Below, in pieces: positions 27,220-35,292 of a stretch of 64,000 bases of DNA. The position numbers and the translations under genes are program-made. Numbering within the stretch: the stretch's first letter is position 1; the number at the start of each line of letters is the position of its first letter. The notes under the pieces were generated by a model that ran no database searches, was not told the origin of the DNA, and worked only from the letters and a program-made list of their open reading frames with translations. The DNA comes from Flavobacteriales bacterium UBA952 (lineage in GTDB: Bacteria > Bacteroidota > Bacteroidia > Flavobacteriales_D > Crocinitomicaceae): assembly GCA_905182495.1 (NCBI GenBank), contig CAJJBU010000004.1, forward strand, positions 37,536 through 101,535, given 5' to 3'.

Positions 27220-28464
27220 TTATGCTGTTTTTAATCTTTTAAGTCTTCTGTTGATGTTTGATTGAACAATATAATGGTCAATAATCGGTGCCATAATGTT
27301 CATGAATAGTATCGCAAGGAATACGCCTTCGGGATATGCAGGGTTTAGTACACGAATCATAATCGCCAAGAAGCCACCTAGAAAACCGTATATAATCTTT
27401 CCTAATGCAGTTTGAGAAGCCGTAACAGGATCTGTTGCCATGAATATTGCACCGAATGCAAAACCTCCAATAATTAAATGATAGTAGGCGGGTAAGTCTA
27501 AATAAGGATTACCTCCTAAAGCATTTAACAAAAGTCCCATCACAAATCCACCGGCAAAAAAGGAGAGTATAATTCTCAGTGAACCAACTCCAGTGATTAC
27601 AAGAAGTGCAGCACCAATAAGGCAAGCCAAAGTTGAGGTTTCTCCAATAGACCCTGGAATCATACCGGCAAAAGATTCCCAGACCGTGTACTCACTAGAG
27701 AAATTTTGAACCGCTTCATTTGATTGGACGACTTCCCCGGCCACCGTGGCTTTGTCAGACATGAAAGACGCCAGATCACCAAGTGCAGTTGCTCCTGAGA
27801 ATCCATCTAAGCCCTCAGGGTTTGTAGCCATTTTATCTCCTAAACCTGACATCCAAACTTTATCACCTGACATCGAGGTCGGGTAGGCAAAAAACAAAAA
27901 AGCTCTTGCTGTTAATGCGATGTTGACCACATTCATACCCGTACCTCCGAAAATTTCTTTTCCAATGATAACGGCAAATGCAGTAGCAATTCCGACCATC
28001 CATAATGGGACATCAGCAGGCATAGTTAATGGAATAAGCATTCCTGAAACAAGGAAGCCTTCGTGTAGCGAGTGTCCACGAATCATACCGAACATGAACT
28101 CTATGGTTAATCCGACACCATAAGAAACAACTATAACGGGAAGAACAATTGTGAGTCCTGTAAGGAATTTAGCCCCCATTTCAGCAAAATATGGAAGGTT
28201 TCTATTGCCCTCTTGAACTGCCAATTCCCAATGTCCAGTATTATATATTCCAAAAAGCAAACATGGAACTAATGCCAGAACTACGGTCATCATCGTTCGT
28301 TTAAGGTCGACACCATCACGAATGTGTGTTCCTGAGGTTGTTACTAGTTTTGGCGTAAATGCAAAAGTAGCAAGCGTTTCAAATAATGGATTCCATTTCT
28401 CGTATTTTCCACCTTTTATAAAGTGGGGCTCCATTTTGTGTAAATATTTTTCTAAAAACTTCAC
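27220..28464 (-). CDS. nqrB: Na+-translocating NADH:quinone reductase subunit B
   Basis: NqrB is the main membrane subunit. It binds covalent FMN and riboflavin and forms the sodium path. An ATG at 28500 would overlap nqrA by 20 bases; a GTG at 28464 gives 414 residues starting KFLEKYLHKMEPHF, close to the 415 of Vibrio NqrB, and leaves a 16-base gap, so I prefer it. The FMN motif is DGFSGATAL, with the Thr at residue 226 from this start (238 from the upstream ATG). Many transmembrane helices are evident. Confidence 0.95.
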   Translation of the reverse strand: MKFLEKYLHKMEPHFIKGGKYEKWNPLFETLATFAFTPKLVTTSGTHIRDGVDLKRTMMTVVLALVPCLLFGIYNTGHWELAVQEGNRNLPYFAEMGAKFLTGLTIVLPVIVVSYGVGLTIEFMFGMIRGHSLHEGFLVSGMLIPLTMPADVPLWMVGIATAFAVIIGKEIFGGTGMNVVNIALTARAFLFFAYPTSMSGDKVWMSGLGDKMATNPEGLDGFSGATALGDLASFMSDKATVAGEVVQSNEAVQNFSSEYTVWESFAGMIPGSIGETSTLACLIGAALLVITGVGSLRIILSFFAGGFVMGLLLNALGGNPYLDLPAYYHLIIGGFAFGAIFMATDPVTASQTALGKIIYGFLGGFLAIMIRVLNPAYPEGVFLAILFMNIMAPIIDHYIVQSNINRRLKRLKTA

Positions 28465-28480
28465 TGTTTCAGTATTAAGG

Positions 28481-29833
28481 TTACATACATTCGCTAGCAA
28501 TTAAGTCTAGCCCTTGTCTTATTTTATCTTGAATATTGATTTTTGTCGTACAAACATATTCGCACAATGCAAAATCTTCTGGTGCTACTTCATAAATCCC
28601 GAGATTTTCCATGCTGTCAATATCCTCGGTGATAGCAGCTTTGGTCAATTGAACAGGAAGAATGTCAAAGGGGAAAACGCGTTCTAGTTCTCCTGTAACA
28701 ACAAAAGCCCTTTCTTCTCCATTTGTATTTGTATCCAATCGAAAATTCTTGCTTTTTGGTAAAAGAAAGGTTGGGAATAACCTAGAATTAGAGAATTTAT
28801 CAAACCCAAGTCCTAACCAACCTGTCGTTAAAAAAAACTTGTATTCATCGCCTTCAGGTATAACCGTAATTTGATTCGCGTAAAATCCAATATAATCCGT
28901 TAACTCTTTTTTATCCCCTGTCAGAACATTTCCTGAAATATATCTGACATTTGAGCCCTCAATTTGCTTTTCAACGAGCGCGCTCATGGTTGAACCTTTT
29001 ACTATTTTTAAGTAGGTCGGTGTATTTATTTCAGAACCGGTTAAAGCTATTTTTCTTGTAGGATCAATGGTTCCAGAACTTATGAATTTACCTATAGCAG
29101 CTACTTCTTGAATGTTAAGGGCCCAAACGAATTCACCTTTGTTTACTGGGTCGATATGATGAATTTGAGTTCCAACATTTCCTACAGGATGCACCCCTTC
29201 GAAACAATGGTGGGTCACTCCGTTTATTTTAGCGAATTCCGAATTAGGTTTGCTACTCAAATGAACATTTCCCTTCATTAAAATTTGCAAGGCATCAAAG
29301 CCAACTTGAAGCGCATCCATATCCTCACTTAACACGTAGTCATAGTCAGGAGCAAGAGGTGCAGAGTCAAATGAGGAAACAAAAAGTCCTTTCGCGTCAT
29401 TGCTAGGATCTGCTATAATATCTAAAGGTCGTTGCTTCATTGATGACCAAAATCCAGATTCTAAAAGAAGGGCCTTTACTTCTTCGCTTGAATAATCTGA
29501 AATCTTTTTGAGGTCGAATTTTTTTGCTGTTTGTTTGCCATCAGTTGCTATCAGAATATTGGTTATTCTTCTTTTTTCACCTCGAACAACTTGTTTAACA
29601 GTGCCGCTGGCCGGGCTTACAAACTTGATGCTTTCTTTCTTTTTGTCATAGAATAAGATATCTCCTACGGATACGATGTCTCCTTCTTTGACAACCATCT
29701 TTGGTGTTAACCCATGAAAATCAAGTGGTGAGACCCCAACTATTCCCGTCACAGGAACTTCTCTTATTTCTTTTGTCGCTTCTCCTACTAGCCTGATATC
29801 TAAGCCTTTTCGAATACTGATTGTATTGGACAT
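28481..29833 (-). CDS. nqrA: Na+-translocating NADH:quinone reductase subunit A
   Basis: NqrA is the soluble cytoplasmic subunit of the complex, implicated in quinone binding. It is 450 residues long with no membrane helix. It has the N-terminal IRKGLDIRLVGEA, a biotinyl/lipoyl-like segment (MVVKEGDIVSVGDILF) and the FEGVHPVGNVGTQIHHIDPV stretch typical of NqrA. It leads the operon. A TAaaTTTG element (29859-29866, minus strand) would start transcription about 20 bases upstream of the ATG. A 7-5-7 palindrome lies 90 bases upstream, between this gene and apaG. Confidence 0.97.
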   Translation of the reverse strand: MSNTISIRKGLDIRLVGEATKEIREVPVTGIVGVSPLDFHGLTPKMVVKEGDIVSVGDILFYDKKKESIKFVSPASGTVKQVVRGEKRRITNILIATDGKQTAKKFDLKKISDYSSEEVKALLLESGFWSSMKQRPLDIIADPSNDAKGLFVSSFDSAPLAPDYDYVLSEDMDALQVGFDALQILMKGNVHLSSKPNSEFAKINGVTHHCFEGVHPVGNVGTQIHHIDPVNKGEFVWALNIQEVAAIGKFISSGTIDPTRKIALTGSEINTPTYLKIVKGSTMSALVEKQIEGSNVRYISGNVLTGDKKELTDYIGFYANQITVIPEGDEYKFFLTTGWLGLGFDKFSNSRLFPTFLLPKSKNFRLDTNTNGEERAFVVTGELERVFPFDILPVQLTKAAITEDIDSMENLGIYEVAPEDFALCEYVCTTKINIQDKIRQGLDLIASECM

Positions 29834-29858
29834 GAAATTTGCAATTATAATTAGACGC

Positions 29859-29866
29859 CAAATTTA
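29859..29866 (-). promoter_or_regulatory. -7 element of nqrA
   Basis: On the minus strand this reads TAAATTTG, matching TAnnTTTG, 26 bases before the nqrA ATG. No TTG lies at the standard spacing upstream; a TTG is only 9 bases away. If real, it may depend on an activator. Confidence 0.4.
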
Positions 29867-29922
29867 CGAAATTACCAATCTTAGTAAGGTGTTGAGAATA
29901 TAATTTATACCTGTAAATATTA

Positions 29923-29941
29923 ATTTAGACTTATTCTAAAT
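29923..29941. promoter_or_regulatory. 7-5-7 palindrome between nqrA and apaG
   Basis: ATTTAGA (29923-29929) and TCTAAAT (29935-29941) form a perfect inverted repeat around CTTAT. Spacing and symmetry resemble an operator for a dimeric regulator. It lies 90 bases from nqrA and 170 from apaG. The AT-rich TTAGA/TCTAA arms recall metal-responsive sites, but the regulator cannot be named from sequence. Confidence 0.4.
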
Positions 29942-30111
29942 AAGAAACCAGAAATGAAACGAGTTTTAGTAATGCGTACTCGGTTCCTATTTCATGATTT
30001 TCAAGAATGTATTTTCTCATGAAGTAGGCATTATAAAGAAATAACTGAGAAATTAAAGGTAAAATCGAAAAAGGCTATGGATATTTGAGTAGAATAGAAT
30101 AACTTTAATTC

Positions 30112-30498
30112 ATGACTTACACTAAAACACGAGGAATTGAAATTATTGTTTCCAATTGGTTCCGCGGAGATCTGTCTAACGAATCGAATGCGAATTATTT
30201 TTTCAACTATGAAATCATCATCCGAAATCGTCTATCGGTGCCCGTACAACTATTAACGCGAGAATGGCACATCGTTCATTTATTACATGGTGTTTCTACG
30301 GTTAGTGGAGAGGGAGTTGTTGGAGAAAAACCTGTTCTTTCACCTGGGGAAGAGTTTAAATATGTTAGTGGGTGTGAATTGATTAACTCAATGGGTATGA
30401 TGTATGGAAAGTTTTTTTTTAAAGACCTCGATATTGATGAAATTATTTATGCTGAAATTCCTACATTCAATCTTGTATATCCTGTGCTATTGAATTAA
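30112..30498 (+). CDS. apaG: ApaG-domain protein
   Basis: ApaG is a small beta-sandwich protein. It is linked genetically to divalent-cation (Co2+/Mg2+) tolerance in enterobacteria, but its biochemical role is unresolved. The 128 residues cover the family fold: FFNYEIIIRNRL, LLTREWHI and GEGVVGEKPVLSPGEEF with the conserved glycines. Its 3' end overlaps that of rsmG by 4 bases on the opposite strand. About 280 bases without a gene precede it; they contain the palindrome and the nqrA promoter region. Confidence 0.93.
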   Translation: MTYTKTRGIEIIVSNWFRGDLSNESNANYFFNYEIIIRNRLSVPVQLLTREWHIVHLLHGVSTVSGEGVVGEKPVLSPGEEFKYVSGCELINSMGMMYGKFFFKDLDIDEIIYAEIPTFNLVYPVLLN

Positions 30499-31109
30499 TA
30501 GCTGAGCTGGATTACTTTTTTTGTTTCAAAAAAAGACTCCCTAAATAATTTATCTAATTCGTGAATTTTACACTTTAGCTTGATTTTATGGAGCTCGTCG
30601 TTAAAATCGCCCCCTTTTAAGTAAATCACCTCTTTAAAGTCCTTGTTTCCCCGTGCTGTGAGGTGATTCGTTAGTTTCATGAAATTCGGCATATTCGTTA
30701 CTGCGCGACTTACCAGGTAGTTGTACCTCCCAATATGATCCTCAACTCTTGAGTGAATCGTTTTAATGTTTTTTAATTCTAAAATATTTGCAATTTCATT
30801 GATGACTTTTAATTTTTTCCCCACAGAGTCTAATAATACAAAGGAGCAATTAGGGTTCGCTATAGCAAGCGGTACGCCAGGAAACCCACCACCTGTTCCA
30901 ATATCTAAAATGTGGCTCTCCTTAGGAAATGAAATGTATTTTGTGAGCGCCAATGAGTGAAGAACATGTCTTTCTCTGAAATTCTCCATGTCTTTTCTCG
31001 ATATAACGTTTATTTTTGAATTCCATTCATTATAAAGAGGGGTCAACTGATCCAGTTGCGCGTGTTGTAAAGATGTGAATTCGGGGAAGTAATGCCTAAT
31101 TAGGTCCAT
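30495..31109 (-). CDS. rsmG: 16S rRNA (guanine527-N7)-methyltransferase
   Basis: RsmG (GidB) methylates N7 of G527 in 16S rRNA using SAM. The 204-residue protein has the SAM-binding loop ILDIGTGGGFPGVPLAIA and the SRAV stretch after the Rossmann core. The ATG is directly adjacent to the stop of the sigma-factor gene upstream on the same strand, so the two are probably co-transcribed. It converges with apaG. Confidence 0.95.
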   Translation of the reverse strand: MDLIRHYFPEFTSLQHAQLDQLTPLYNEWNSKINVISRKDMENFRERHVLHSLALTKYISFPKESHILDIGTGGGFPGVPLAIANPNCSFVLLDSVGKKLKVINEIANILELKNIKTIHSRVEDHIGRYNYLVSRAVTNMPNFMKLTNHLTARGNKDFKEVIYLKGGDFNDELHKIKLKCKIHELDKLFRESFFETKKVIQLSY

Positions 31110-31715
31110 TTATATGGAGTCTTTTGTCTTTTCAGCCATACCTGCTAGAAAGTCCCGAGCTCTAAATAACTGAGCTTTAACCGTGCCAAGTGGTAGATTG
31201 AGCTCAGTTGCAATTTCGTCATAACTCAGTTCTTGAAAATATCTCATTTCAACCAAGTCTCTGTATTTTGGTTTTAGTTTGCTTACGAGTAATCTCATGT
31301 GAACGACACGTTGATCTTGAATATAAGTTTCCTCAGGGTTTAAAGTATTTGATTTCGCATCAATCCTTAAGATGTCACCATTTTCTGTTTTCACTCCAGT
31401 ATCCATGGATGTTACCTTTATTCGTTTTTTACGAATGAAATCGATGCAATTATTAGAAGCTATTTTAAATAACCATGTACTAAAGGCAAAGCTTGGTGAA
31501 TATTGTGGCAATCGGTTAAATGCTTTTCCAAATGCTTCAATCGTGAGGTCGTCTGCGTCATCCGTATTCTTAACCATTTTAAGCATCATATAGTAGATGG
31601 ACTCTCTGTATCTGCCCATTAAATCTGCATAGGCTGATTGATCTCCTTTTATAGCGGATTCGACCAAGGTTAAATCATGTTTTGCTTTATCCGATAAATG
31701 ATCTTTGTTTACCAT
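31110..31715 (-). CDS. ECF-type RNA polymerase sigma factor
   Basis: This sigma-70 family protein has region 2 (ADLMGRYRESIYYMMLKMV, then DADDLTIEAFGKAF, and FSTWLFKIASNNCIDFIRKKR) and region 4 (YRDLVEMRYFQELSYDEIA, then LPLGTVKAQLFRARDFL). There is no region 3, so it is extracytoplasmic-function type. The start at 31715 (MVNKDHLSD) gives 201 residues and overlaps the upstream glycosyltransferase stop by 7 bases. The in-frame ATG at 31784 would overlap by 76 bases and adds an unlikely hydrophobic start. No anti-sigma gene is adjacent, so its signal is unknown. Confidence 0.92.
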   Translation of the reverse strand: MVNKDHLSDKAKHDLTLVESAIKGDQSAYADLMGRYRESIYYMMLKMVKNTDDADDLTIEAFGKAFNRLPQYSPSFAFSTWLFKIASNNCIDFIRKKRIKVTSMDTGVKTENGDILRIDAKSNTLNPEETYIQDQRVVHMRLLVSKLKPKYRDLVEMRYFQELSYDEIATELNLPLGTVKAQLFRARDFLAGMAEKTKDSI

Positions 31716-32845
31716 GTTGCCTTCTTTTTGTTTTTTGCTAATGCAAACATCACAGGGATAAACAATGCATAAAACAAGTCCCAAAAGGGGAAGAATAAAG
31801 CAAACTTTTTTTCCTGTAATTTATTGAGGCAACGTCCTTGAATCCACCATTTTAGGACGTAAAAAGCGACCATGATTAAGCTGATGATTAGGCTGTTGTC
31901 TCCCAATAACACCAAAGAAACAAAAGAAAACCAAGTCAGAATCAATGACACAGGGTAGATTGCTAACAATAGTTTTTTAATAAACTTATATTTTGTGGAA
32001 GTTGAATAGTGCCTAGATTTTTGACTGATCCAATCTGATAGGCTTTCTTTTGATGGAGATTCCATATAGGAATCAGGATGTATTTGAATAGAATAATTAT
32101 TTTTTACAGCCGCTTCTTGAATAAAAAGATCGTCATCCCCGGACGCAATAGAGTAATGTGATTTAAACCCATTCACTCCAAAGAAAGTACTTTTACTGTA
32201 AGCTAAATTTCTACCTACACCCATATAGGGGGATTTATTCAGGGCCATAGATAAATAACTAACACCGATCCAAGCAGTATCAAAGCGTATTAAATTATTT
32301 AAAAACCCTTTGGTTTTTGCCAAGGGGCCGTAACCAAGTATAAGCTGCTTAGTACTACTGAAATTGAGGGACATTTTAGTTAACCAATGTATAGAAGCGG
32401 GCTTGCAATCCGCATCTGTGAAAAGAAGGTGTTCGAATTGAGCTGCTTTAATCCCTAGTGTTAAGGGTAGCTTCTTGCCTGCTCTTAGGTGTTTGTCTTG
32501 AGCAATCTCTACGATCTTTAAATTTGAATATTGCTTGGAAAAGGCATCTAAAACTTCTTTGCTGTTGTCAATCGATTGATGATTTACAACAATAACCTCA
32601 AATTCCGAATAAGACTGTTCCAATATAAGGGGGAGGTTTTTAAAGAGGTTGTTACTTTCATTTCGAGCAGCAATAATGACACTTAGAGGTAATTTGCTAA
32701 TCGGAGTCAAGTTGTTTGAATTGAAAAAAGCCAATTTCCTATGAATGATTAAAACATAATACAACTGAATTATCATCGTTATGATAAATACGCTAAGCGT
32801 CAAGATAAAAAAGTATGCTTGAATATGTTCTTGCAAAAACTTCAT
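31709..32845 (-). CDS. Membrane-anchored family 2 glycosyltransferase
   Basis: The protein has 378 residues. One helix near the N-terminus (about 10-32), a GT-A fold domain, and two or three helices near the C-terminus suggest an inner-membrane enzyme using a nucleotide-sugar. The start of the domain is seen in LPLSVIIAARNESNNL, and the metal-binding DxD motif in FTDADCKP. A GDDDLF segment may supply the catalytic Asp. A clear Q/RxxRW motif is missing: SRHYSTSTKY occupies the expected place. The acceptor is unknown. It overlaps the ECF sigma gene and diverges from tgt. Confidence 0.87.
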   Translation of the reverse strand: MKFLQEHIQAYFFILTLSVFIITMIIQLYYVLIIHRKLAFFNSNNLTPISKLPLSVIIAARNESNNLFKNLPLILEQSYSEFEVIVVNHQSIDNSKEVLDAFSKQYSNLKIVEIAQDKHLRAGKKLPLTLGIKAAQFEHLLFTDADCKPASIHWLTKMSLNFSSTKQLILGYGPLAKTKGFLNNLIRFDTAWIGVSYLSMALNKSPYMGVGRNLAYSKSTFFGVNGFKSHYSIASGDDDLFIQEAAVKNNYSIQIHPDSYMESPSKESLSDWISQKSRHYSTSTKYKFIKKLLLAIYPVSLILTWFSFVSLVLLGDNSLIISLIMVAFYVLKWWIQGRCLNKLQEKKFALFFPFWDLFYALFIPVMFALAKNKKKATW

Positions 32846-32920
32846 GTTTAATGGTTGTACAAATATGAGCTATCAATTGATTTCAATGTATCTTTGGCAA
32901 ATATTGTTATTAACATTTTT

Positions 32921-34051
32921 ATGCACTTTGATTTAATACATACAGATAAGAATTCATCTGCAAGAGCAGGGAAGCTTCACACGGACCATGGTGTGATTGA
33001 GACACCAATTTTCATGCCTGTGGGCACGGCGGGAACCGTCAAGGGTGTCCATCAACGTGAGCTGAAGGATGACGTTCAAGCAGAAATAATATTAGGAAAC
33101 ACATATCATCTTTTTTTAAGACCAGGTATGGATATTATTGAGGGAGCAGGCGGATTGCATAAGTTTATGAATTGGGACAGACCTATTTTAACGGACAGTG
33201 GTGGGTACCAGGTTTACTCTCTTTCTGGTTCTCGTAAAATCAACGAAGAAGGAGTTAAGTTTCAATCACATATCGACGGAAGCTATCATTATTTTACTCC
33301 TGAAAGGGCAATTGATATTCAGCGTAGTATAGGTGCTGATATCATTATGGCATTTGATGAATGTACCCCTTACCCTTGCGATTATGCTTACGCTAAGAAT
33401 TCTATGGGGCTTACACATCGATGGCTGAAAAGGTGTATTGATCAGATGGACAAAACGAATTGCGCTTATGGTTATAACCAGGCTTTATTTCCAATAGTTC
33501 AAGGGAGTACCTATAAAGATTTAAGAAAAGAGTCTGCGCAGGTGATAGCCTCTTTTGATGCTTTCGGTAATGCGATTGGAGGGTTGTCCGTTGGAGAGCC
33601 GGAGGAGGATCTTTATGAAATGACAGCTTTGGTTACTGATATTTTACCTAAGGAAAAACCGAGATATTTAATGGGGATAGGTACGCCGTGGAATTTACTG
33701 GAATGTATTGCCCTCGGTGTCGATATGTTTGATTGTGTTTTGCCATCACGGAATGCGCGTCATGGACTGTTATATACAGAGAATGGAACAATTAACATTA
33801 AGAATAAAAAATGGTCTAGTGACTTCTCTCCTATTGATGAAAATAGTTCATGTTACGTTGATACGCATTATTCTAAGGCTTATTTACGCCATTTAATTAA
33901 GTCTGGAGAATTTCTAGGAATGCAAATTGCGACCATTCATAATCTGTCTTTTTATCTTAGATTAATGAAAGAGGCGAGAGTACGAATTATAGACGGAAGC
34001 TTCACTGAATGGAAAAATAAAATGGTAATACAAATGAATACACGTCTATAA
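32921..34051 (+). CDS. tgt: tRNA-guanine transglycosylase
   Basis: Tgt exchanges the wobble guanine of GUN anticodons for preQ1 on the way to queuosine. The start at 32921 (MHFDLIHTDKNSSARAG) gives 376 residues; an ATG at 32855 would add 22 hydrophobic residues and precedes a TATCTTTG promoter element (32889-32896), so it is unlikely. The catalytic motifs are TDSGGYQVYSL and FDCVLPSRNARHG. The zinc site is unusual: the normal CxCxxC reads S-S-C-Y-V-D, leaving one Cys, although the later His (TIHN) remains. I believe this loss is common in Bacteroidota. The stop overlaps the start of the permease gene by one base. Confidence 0.95.
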   Translation: MHFDLIHTDKNSSARAGKLHTDHGVIETPIFMPVGTAGTVKGVHQRELKDDVQAEIILGNTYHLFLRPGMDIIEGAGGLHKFMNWDRPILTDSGGYQVYSLSGSRKINEEGVKFQSHIDGSYHYFTPERAIDIQRSIGADIIMAFDECTPYPCDYAYAKNSMGLTHRWLKRCIDQMDKTNCAYGYNQALFPIVQGSTYKDLRKESAQVIASFDAFGNAIGGLSVGEPEEDLYEMTALVTDILPKEKPRYLMGIGTPWNLLECIALGVDMFDCVLPSRNARHGLLYTENGTINIKNKKWSSDFSPIDENSSCYVDTHYSKAYLRHLIKSGEFLGMQIATIHNLSFYLRLMKEARVRIIDGSFTEWKNKMVIQMNTRL

Positions 34052-35127
34052 TGTTGTCAATAATTGATAGATACATTATAAAGAAATTTCTTTCAACATT
34101 CTTTTTTATGTTGGGTGTAATCATGATGTTCGCTATTGTTTTTGATGTCTCCGAAAAATTAGGAGAATTTATTTCGAATAAGGCACCGCTTAATGAAATT
34201 GTTTTGGATTATTATGTGAACTTCATTATTCTTTATGGGAATATGTTTACATCTATGATTGTATTTCTGTCGGTCATCTGGTTTACTACGATTATGGCGA
34301 AAGACACCGAAATTATACCGATTTGGTTCAGTGGAAAACCTATGTCTCGTTATCTACGCCCGTATTTCATAGCTGCTAGTATTTTAATGGTATTTTCATT
34401 AGCGATCAATCATATTATGGTGCCTAGGGCCAATAAGGTCCGTCTAGCCTTTGAGGAAAAGTATTATAGGGACGTTATGGTTGTTCAGGATTATCATGCC
34501 GAATTTCCTGAGAATGAATCAGTTTACTTCTCTAACTATACCAATTCTGATGGTCGTGTTAATGATTTTACTTTTCAAAAATGGTCACAAGCCATGAAGC
34601 CTATTTATTTCTTGAAGGCTCGTTATGCCTTAAATGAACCTAACTCAAAGAAATGGATACTCAATGATTTGTATGAAAAACGATTTTTTAAAGATTCAAT
34701 TGCGATTCGACATATAAAAACACTAGACACTTCTTTTAATTTTAGCATCTCTGATATGGCCCAGAGGGAAAATACAGCTGAGACCATGACTTATTCAGAG
34801 CTAAATGATTTTATTAGTAGAGAACAAGCGAAAGGGTCTTCAATGGTTCCTATATATCAAATTGAATTGCACCAACGGACTTCTTACCCATTTGCGGCTT
34901 ATATATTAACCCTAATTGGTGTTTCTGTGGCATCTAAGAAGAGAAGGGGAGGCGTAGGAATAAACATTGCGATAGGTTTAGGCATTGTCTTTGTTTATAT
35001 TTTTTCTATGAAAATGCTAACCGTAGCCTCATTGAATATAGGATTCCCGCCCTTATTGTCCGTCTGGACACCTAATATATTTTTTGCTTTTACAGCTCTT
35101 ATTTTATTTCGATTCTCTCAGAAGTAA
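34051..35127 (+). CDS. LptF/LptG-family permease
   Basis: This is an inner-membrane component of the LptB2FG exporter, which moves LPS from the inner membrane toward the LptC-A-D bridge. The 358 residues have the YjgP/YjgQ layout: two or three helices within residues 10-110, a periplasmic domain (about 125-275), then three helices. IIDRYIIKKFLSTFFFM and HQRTSYPFAAYILTLIGVSVASKKRRGGVG are typical. LptF and LptG are not separable from this alone. The ATG overlaps the tgt stop, an arrangement common in this phylum. Confidence 0.9.
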   Translation: MLSIIDRYIIKKFLSTFFFMLGVIMMFAIVFDVSEKLGEFISNKAPLNEIVLDYYVNFIILYGNMFTSMIVFLSVIWFTTIMAKDTEIIPIWFSGKPMSRYLRPYFIAASILMVFSLAINHIMVPRANKVRLAFEEKYYRDVMVVQDYHAEFPENESVYFSNYTNSDGRVNDFTFQKWSQAMKPIYFLKARYALNEPNSKKWILNDLYEKRFFKDSIAIRHIKTLDTSFNFSISDMAQRENTAETMTYSELNDFISREQAKGSSMVPIYQIELHQRTSYPFAAYILTLIGVSVASKKRRGGVGINIAIGLGIVFVYIFSMKMLTVASLNIGFPPLLSVWTPNIFFAFTALILFRFSQK

Positions 35128-35292
35128 TCCCTTATTTATTATACTGTCCCTGCGTAGTATTACTTATTCTGATTGCGGTCATTACGTATTATCTTATTCG
35201 TAGGCTTTTGTATTTTACCTTCTAGCTGATCTAAATCTTTCTTGATTCGATGAAGATACTGGAGATTTGACCCAACTCTTAAAAACTCGAAC

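Noticed and set aside
31716..31784. Upstream ATG extending the ECF sigma factor by 23 residues
   Set aside because: It overlaps the glycosyltransferase by 76 bases and adds a Cys-rich hydrophobic start absent from sigma factors.
32855..32920. Upstream ATG of tgt
   Set aside because: The 22 added residues do not belong to the Tgt fold, and a promoter element lies between the two starts.
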